64,000 bases of DNA from Jiangella gansuensis DSM 44835 (GTDB lineage: Bacteria; Actinomycetota; Actinomycetes; Jiangellales; Jiangellaceae), in assembly GCF_000515395.1 (NCBI RefSeq), contig NZ_KI911782.1, forward strand, positions 4,396,697 to 4,460,696, read 5' to 3'. A model generated the notes under the pieces. The model worked only from the letters and a program-made list of their open reading frames with translations. It was not told where the DNA came from and ran no database searches. The position numbers and the translations under genes are program-made. Positions 59,129 through 64,000 of the stretch are shown here, in pieces. Position 1 is the stretch's first letter. Every line of letters starts with the position of its first letter.

Positions 59129-60660
59129 CGACTGCCGATGTCAGTCTGACCGCCGAGGACAGCGAGGGGAAACCGGGCCGTCCGGTTCCGGCGAGCGTCC
59201 AGCCCGTGATCCCAGGGTTCCACCCGGACCCGTCGATCTGCCGCGTCGGCGACGACTACTACCTGGCGAACTCGTCGTTCGAGTACAGCCCCGGGGTGCC
59301 GATCTGGCACAGCACGGATCTGGTGCGGTGGCGTCTGATCGGGAACGTCCTGGACCGGCCCGACCAGTTCGCGCCCGGCCACGCGGCCTCGAGCAAGGGC
59401 GTCTACGCCCCGACGCTCCGACATCACGACGGCCGGTTCTGGCTGATCACGACCGATGTGTCGGGAGGAGGCGGTCAGCTACTGGTGTCCGCCGATGACC
59501 CGAGCGGTCCCTGGAGCACGCCCACGATCGTCGCTGGCTTGCAGGGAATCGATCCGGACATCGTCTGGACTCGCGACGGCGCCTGCTACGTCACGTACTG
59601 CTCGACGCAGCCGGGACTGGAGGGGATCGCCCAGGCGCGCATCGATCCCGCGACCGGCGCGACGCTCGAGCCGCCGCGATCGCTGTGGAGCGGCACCGGG
59701 CTGGCCTTCCCCGAGGCACCGCACCTGTACGAGCGGGACGGCTGGTGGTACCTGGTCATCGCCGAGGGCGGGACCGAGCGTGGCCACAGTGTCTGCGTCG
59801 CTCGCGGGGAGAGTCCGGAGGGACCGTTCGTGCCCGCTCCGCACAATCCGATCTTCTCCCACCGCAGCACCAGCCACCCGGTCCAGAACACCGGGCATGC
59901 CGACCTGGTAGAGCTGCCCGACGGCGCGTGGGCCATGGTCTACCTCGGCGTGCGGCCGCGCGGTGTCACCCCCATGTTCCACGTGAACGGGCGCGAGACG
60001 TTCCTCGCGGGCGTGCGGTGGTCCGACGGCTGGCCGGTCATCGACGCCACGACCTTCGTGGCCGAGGTGGGCGACCACACGTTCAGCGACGACTTCGCCG
60101 GCGACGCGCGCCATCCGCGGTGGATCTCGCCCGGCAGTGCGCTCGCCGACTTCACCGAGCCCGCGGCGGCGGGCGGCGTCGTCGTGCGGCCCGATGTCGC
60201 GCCGAGCGGCGTCACCAGCATGATGGGCGTGCGCGTCCGGGATCAGCGGTGGCGGTTCGAGAGCACCGTCGACGTCACCGACGGCGCCGGCGCGGTCCGG
60301 CTGCGGCTGGACGAGCTGCACTGGTGCGAGGTCCGCGCGGACGGCAACCGGCTCGAAGCGTGGATGCGGATCGGCCCGCTCGAGGCCCGTTGCGGTGACG
60401 CCCCGTTGCCGCGGTCCGTGGTGACACTGGCCATCGAAGCCGTGCCCGCGTCGCAGTCGGGGCCCGACGACATCCGCCTCGCCGCGGTCGTGGAGGGGCG
60501 GGAGCACGAGCTCGCCCGGGTCGACGGCCGCTACCTGTCCACCGAGGTGGCCGGCGGCTTCACCGGCCGAGTCGTGGGCGTACGTGCGGTCGCGGGCGCG
60601 CCGCGGCTGGTCGGCGTCCGCTACGACGGCTTCGACGGCACGGCCCAGATCACCGGGTAA
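59125..60660 (+). CDS. GH43 beta-xylosidase-type enzyme
   Basis: A 511-residue GH43 protein without a signal peptide. The catalytic base is Asp35 in F-H-P-D-P-S-I-C, the pKa modulator is probably Asp143 or Asp145 in I-D-P-D-I, and the acid Glu197 in F-P-E-A-P-H. The propeller (about 25-320) is followed by a C-terminal jelly-roll domain (about 325-511) typical of beta-xylosidase/arabinofuranosidase GH43 enzymes. GTG 59125 overlaps the permease stop. It probably degrades imported xylo- or arabino-oligosaccharides in the cytoplasm. Confidence 0.9.
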   Translation: MTTADVSLTAEDSEGKPGRPVPASVQPVIPGFHPDPSICRVGDDYYLANSSFEYSPGVPIWHSTDLVRWRLIGNVLDRPDQFAPGHAASSKGVYAPTLRHHDGRFWLITTDVSGGGGQLLVSADDPSGPWSTPTIVAGLQGIDPDIVWTRDGACYVTYCSTQPGLEGIAQARIDPATGATLEPPRSLWSGTGLAFPEAPHLYERDGWWYLVIAEGGTERGHSVCVARGESPEGPFVPAPHNPIFSHRSTSHPVQNTGHADLVELPDGAWAMVYLGVRPRGVTPMFHVNGRETFLAGVRWSDGWPVIDATTFVAEVGDHTFSDDFAGDARHPRWISPGSALADFTEPAAAGGVVVRPDVAPSGVTSMMGVRVRDQRWRFESTVDVTDGAGAVRLRLDELHWCEVRADGNRLEAWMRIGPLEARCGDAPLPRSVVTLAIEAVPASQSGPDDIRLAAVVEGREHELARVDGRYLSTEVAGGFTGRVVGVRAVAGAPRLVGVRYDGFDGTAQITG

Positions 60661-60690
60661 TACCCCTCGACCACCTGACATGGAGTGACC

Positions 60691-62076
60691 GTGACGTTCC
60701 CCAGCACGTTCCTGTTCGGCTCGGCCACCGCGGCCTACCAGATCGAAGGCGCCGCGCGCGAGGACGGCCGCGGCCCGTCCATCTGGGACACGTTCAGCCA
60801 GACGCCGGGACGGGTCCTGAACGGCGACACCGGCGACGTGGCCGACGACCACTACCACCGGCTCGACGAGGATCTGGATCTCATCGCCGAGCTCGGACTG
60901 GACGCCTACCGGTTCTCCATCGCCTGGCCGCGGGTCGTCCCCCACGGCATCGGCGCGACGAACCAGAAGGGCATCGATTTCTACGCGCGCCTGGTCGACG
61001 GGCTGCTCGCACGCGGTGTCCAGCCCGTCGCCACGCTGTACCACTGGGACCTCCCGCAGCCGCTGCAGGACGCCGGTGGGTGGCTGTCCCGGACGACCGC
61101 CGACGCCTTCGCCGACTACGCCGCCGTGGTGGCCGGTGCGCTGGGGGACCGGGTGCACACGTGGACCACCCTGAACGAGCCGTGGTGCTCGGCCTACCTC
61201 GGCTACGGTTCCGGCGGCCACGCACCGGGCCTGCGTGGACGCGAGGAGCCGCTGGTCGCCGTCCACCACCTCAACCTCGCGCACGGCCTCGGCGTCCAGG
61301 CGATGCGACCGCTCGTCACCAACGACGCGCGGTTCTCGGTGACGCACAACCTGCATGTCTTCCGCCCCGACGGTGAGACCGGCGACGCGGCGCGCGACAA
61401 GGTGGAGTCACTGGCAAACGACGCGTTCCTCGGGCCGATGCTGGACGGGCGGTACACCGACCGGCTGATCGCCACCACCGCGAGCGTCACCGACTGGTCC
61501 TTCGTGCGCGACGGCGATCTCGCCCGAATCCGCCAGCCGATCGACGTGCTCGGCATCAACTACTACAGCACGAACCGGGTGCGGCTGTGGGACGGCACCG
61601 GCGCGCAGGAAGTGGCCGACGGACACCAGCCGGGCTCCGGGTCGGCCTGGCCGGGCGCGGAGGATGTCGAATTCCTACGCCAGCCCGGCCCGTACACAGA
61701 GATGGGCTGGAACATCGAGCCGGCCGGCCTGTTCGACCTGTTGACCGAGCTGCACAGCAGCTACCCGACGCTGCCGCTCATGGTCACCGAGAACGGTGCC
61801 GCGTTCGCCGACGAGGTGGTCGACGGCGCCGTCCACGACACCGACCGCATCGACTACGTGCACCGGCACCTGCGCGCCGTCCTCGACGCGATCGACACAG
61901 GTGTGGACGTCAGGGGCTACTTCCTCTGGTCGCTGCTGGACAACTTCGAGTGGGCCTGGGGCTACTCCAAGCGGTTCGGTATCGTCCACGTCGACTACGA
62001 CACGCTGAAGCGGACCCCCAAGGACAGCGCGAGGTGGTACTCGTCGGTCATCCGCACCCGGGCGCTGCCCGCATGA
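60691..62076 (+). CDS. GH1 beta-glucosidase family enzyme
   Basis: A 461-residue GH1 barrel enzyme. The N-terminal signature [15 protein letters not shown], acid/base Glu163 in T-L-N-E-P-W and nucleophile Glu367 in V-T-E-N-G are all present. No export signal. GTG 60691 is five bases after GGAG; GTG 60685 is possible. It overlaps the next gene by ATGA. It may cleave beta-glucosides, galactosides or xylosides taken up by importer D. Confidence 0.93.
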   Translation: MTFPSTFLFGSATAAYQIEGAAREDGRGPSIWDTFSQTPGRVLNGDTGDVADDHYHRLDEDLDLIAELGLDAYRFSIAWPRVVPHGIGATNQKGIDFYARLVDGLLARGVQPVATLYHWDLPQPLQDAGGWLSRTTADAFADYAAVVAGALGDRVHTWTTLNEPWCSAYLGYGSGGHAPGLRGREEPLVAVHHLNLAHGLGVQAMRPLVTNDARFSVTHNLHVFRPDGETGDAARDKVESLANDAFLGPMLDGRYTDRLIATTASVTDWSFVRDGDLARIRQPIDVLGINYYSTNRVRLWDGTGAQEVADGHQPGSGSAWPGAEDVEFLRQPGPYTEMGWNIEPAGLFDLLTELHSSYPTLPLMVTENGAAFADEVVDGAVHDTDRIDYVHRHLRAVLDAIDTGVDVRGYFLWSLLDNFEWAWGYSKRFGIVHVDYDTLKRTPKDSARWYSSVIRTRALPA

Positions 62077-64000
62077 ACCCGACCCGCCTGCCGCTGACCG
62101 ATGGCTGGACGGTCGAGGGCCACGGGCCACGCGTGCCCGAGGCCGTGCGGGCCGCCGGTCCGGTGCCAGCGACCGTCCCCGGCACCGTCCACACGGACCT
62201 CCTGGCCGCGGGCCTGATCGACGACCCCTACCTCGACGACAACGAGCATCTGCAGGCCTGGATCGGCGTCACGGACTGGACGTACCGCCGCCGGTTGACC
62301 TGGCATCCCGACGGCTCCGACCGGCAGGAGCTCGCCTTCGACGGACTCGACACGGTGGCCGCGATCTCGCTGAACGGCGCACCGATCGGCGCGACCCGCA
62401 ACATGCACCGCCGCCACCGCTTCGACGTCACGGGGCTGCTGCGCGACGGCGGCAACGAGCTGGTCGTCGCGTTCTCGTCGCCGGTCCGCGAGGCCGACGC
62501 GGCCAGCCTCGCGCTGGGCTACCGCCCGCATACCAACCACCACCCGTACAACGCGATCCGGAAGATGGCCTGCGGCTTCGGCTGGGACTGGGGCATCGAC
62601 ACCTCGACGTCGGGCATCTGGCGGCCCGCGTACGTGGAGAGCTGGTCCGTCGCCCGCCTCGACGAGACCCGGGTCGCCGCCGCCGTCGAGGACGGGGTGC
62701 CAGTCGTCACCGTCGACGCGATCGTGGCCCGTGCGTCGTCGGACCTGCTGACCGTGCGTGTCCGCGTCGGCGGGCGTGCGGCCGACGCCATCATTCCGGC
62801 CGGCACCCAGTCGGCGCGGCTGCGCCTGGAGGTCCCGGACGCGCAGCTGTGGTGGCCACGCGGGCACGGGGCGCCGGTCCTGCACGACCTCACCGTGGAC
62901 CTGTCCGCAGGTGGCCGGTCGCTCGACACCCGAACCCACCGGATCGGGTTCCGGACCGTCGAGCTCCGCACCGAGCCCGACCCAGACGGCGTCGGCTTCG
63001 AGGTACGCGTCAACGGCAGCCGGGTCCTCGTCCGCGGCGCCAATTGGATCCCCGACGACGCCTTCCCACACCGCGTCACCCGAGACCGGTACGCGCACCG
63101 GCTCGCGCAGGCGGAGTTCGCCGACCTCAACCTCGTCCGGGTGTGGGGTGGCGGGATCTACGAGTCCGAGGACTTCTACGCCGAGTGCGACGAGCGCGGC
63201 ATCCTCGTCTGGCAGGACTTCCTCCTGGCCTGCGCGGCCTACGCCGAGGAAGAACCGCTGTGGTCGCAGATCGAAGCCGAGGCGCGAGAAGCGGTCACGC
63301 GCCTCGGTGCGCACCCGTCGCTGGTGGTGCTCAACGGCAACAACGAGAACCTGTGGGGCCATCAGGACTGGAACTGGGCACCTCGGCTGGAGGGGCGCAC
63401 CTGGGGCGCCGGCTACTACTACGAGTTGTTCCCGGCGCTCGTCGCCGAGCTCGCCCCGCACGTCGCCTACCTGCCCGGCAGCCCGTTCTCGCCCGACCCC
63501 GGCGACCCGCAGAACGACCCGGCCAAGGCGACGTCTCATCTCTGGGACTTGTGGAACGAGAAGGACTACCCGCACTACCGCGACCACCGGCCCCGGTTCG
63601 TCGCCGAGTTCGGCTGGCAGGGCCCGCCCACCTGGAGCACGCTCACCGGCTCGATCTCCGACGATCCGCTGACGCCGGAGTCACCCGGCATGATCGTCCA
63701 CCAGAAGGCCGCCAAGGGCAACGACAAACTCACCGACGGCCTCGTGGCGCACTTCCCGCTCCCGGACGACATGGCCGACTGGCACTGGGCCATGTCGCTG
63801 AACCAGGCCGTGGCCGTGCGCACCGGCATCGAGTGGTTCCGGTCCCTGACACCACACTGCACCGGCTCGATCGTCTGGCAGCTCAACGACTGCTGGCCCG
63901 TCACGTCATGGGCAGCCGTGGACGGCAACGGGAGGGCCAAACCGCTGCTTTTCGCGCTGCGCCACGCCCACGCCGAACGCCTGCTCACCGTCCAACCCGA
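62073..64000 (+). CDS. GH2 family beta-mannosidase (partial, runs off the window)
   Basis: At least 642 residues, with no stop before the window end. It matches GH2 beta-mannosidases: jelly-roll domain with G-D/E-L-F-D-G-L-D-T style sequence and G-F-G-W-D-W-G, Ig-like domain, and barrel with acid/base Glu425 in G-N-N-E-N and nucleophile Glu512 in V-A-E-F-G-W-Q. The later W-Q-L-N-D-C-W-P motif is also typical. ATG 62073 overlaps the GH1 stop. No signal peptide. It would remove beta-mannose from manno-oligosaccharides; some relatives act on other exo-beta linkages. Confidence 0.9.
   Translation, partial: MNPTRLPLTDGWTVEGHGPRVPEAVRAAGPVPATVPGTVHTDLLAAGLIDDPYLDDNEHLQAWIGVTDWTYRRRLTWHPDGSDRQELAFDGLDTVAAISLNGAPIGATRNMHRRHRFDVTGLLRDGGNELVVAFSSPVREADAASLALGYRPHTNHHPYNAIRKMACGFGWDWGIDTSTSGIWRPAYVESWSVARLDETRVAAAVEDGVPVVTVDAIVARASSDLLTVRVRVGGRAADAIIPAGTQSARLRLEVPDAQLWWPRGHGAPVLHDLTVDLSAGGRSLDTRTHRIGFRTVELRTEPDPDGVGFEVRVNGSRVLVRGANWIPDDAFPHRVTRDRYAHRLAQAEFADLNLVRVWGGGIYESEDFYAECDERGILVWQDFLLACAAYAEEEPLWSQIEAEAREAVTRLGAHPSLVVLNGNNENLWGHQDWNWAPRLEGRTWGAGYYYELFPALVAELAPHVAYLPGSPFSPDPGDPQNDPAKATSHLWDLWNEKDYPHYRDHRPRFVAEFGWQGPPTWSTLTGSISDDPLTPESPGMIVHQKAAKGNDKLTDGLVAHFPLPDDMADWHWAMSLNQAVAVRTGIEWFRSLTPHCTGSIVWQLNDCWPVTSWAAVDGNGRAKPLLFALRHAHAERLLTVQP

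Noticed and set aside
1-64000. CRISPR arrays, tRNA/rRNA genes, insertion sequences or attachment sites
   Set aside because: No regularly spaced repeats, cloverleaf or rRNA sequence, transposase motifs or terminal repeats were seen on reading through.

Overview
The window is a contiguous piece of a high-GC actinobacterial chromosome. It has strong G/C third positions, many GTG starts, GTGA/ATGA start-stop overlaps, AAGGAGG-type ribosome sites and lipoprotein boxes on the solute-binding proteins. Gene style (many CUT1 sugar importers without ATPases, LacI regulators, large secreted glycosidases) suggests a soil or plant-associated saprophyte. Jiangella or a relative would fit, but that is an impression and not a demonstration. 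No rRNA, tRNA, CRISPR array, transposase, phage gene or origin was seen.

Positions 1-9930 hold peptide and small-molecule metabolism: a serine hydrolase, an S9 peptidase and a DUF885 metallo-enzyme in a row (125-5286), a decayed cobK-like stretch, a DUF3311 plus sodium:solute symporter pair with a coupled SDR (6307-8826), and a PLP-dependent cysteine synthase/desulfhydrase-type enzyme divergent from a LysR regulator. Positions 10951-13924 (minus) are a tightly coupled dehydrogenase, acyl-CoA ligase and thioesterase unit. A VOC protein follows. Next comes a scar (14721-15970) in which a 3' fragment of ribB abuts a 5'-truncated, frameshifted Sde0182/DUF1593-type pseudogene that still carries its terminator.

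From 16.2 kb to the end the window is almost entirely plant polysaccharide utilisation. A secreted GH3 has two LacI-type operators. Two GH78-type genes and CUT1 importer A (18583-26402, minus) lie opposite a LacI gene. A beta-1,4-galactan block follows: secreted GH53, importer B, secreted GH43-like enzyme, LacI and GH42 (28164-38308). It faces a second galactan block on the minus strand: a GH53 paralogue, a Tat-exported GH2 and an IclR regulator. Importer C comes next (its binding protein carries a frameshift), then an IlvD/Edd dehydratase plus DapA-type aldolase/dehydratase that look like an oxidative sugar-acid route, and a secreted esterase-like protein. The last block has two divergent LacI genes, importer D, a GH43 xylosidase type, a GH1 and a GH2 beta-mannosidase type cut by the window end. 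Together these suggest attack on pectic rhamnogalacturonan-I side chains and hemicellulose: secreted endo-enzymes cut polymer, four importers take up oligosaccharides, and cytoplasmic exo-enzymes finish them.

The most notable non-coding signal is a set of three matching tandem operator pairs. Each pair has two 15-nt CTGCG...GCAG palindromes separated by exactly 5 nt. They lie upstream of the IclR gene (39188-39222), the second GH53 (44597-44631) and the secreted esterase (51548-51582), and they define a putative IclR regulon inside this locus.
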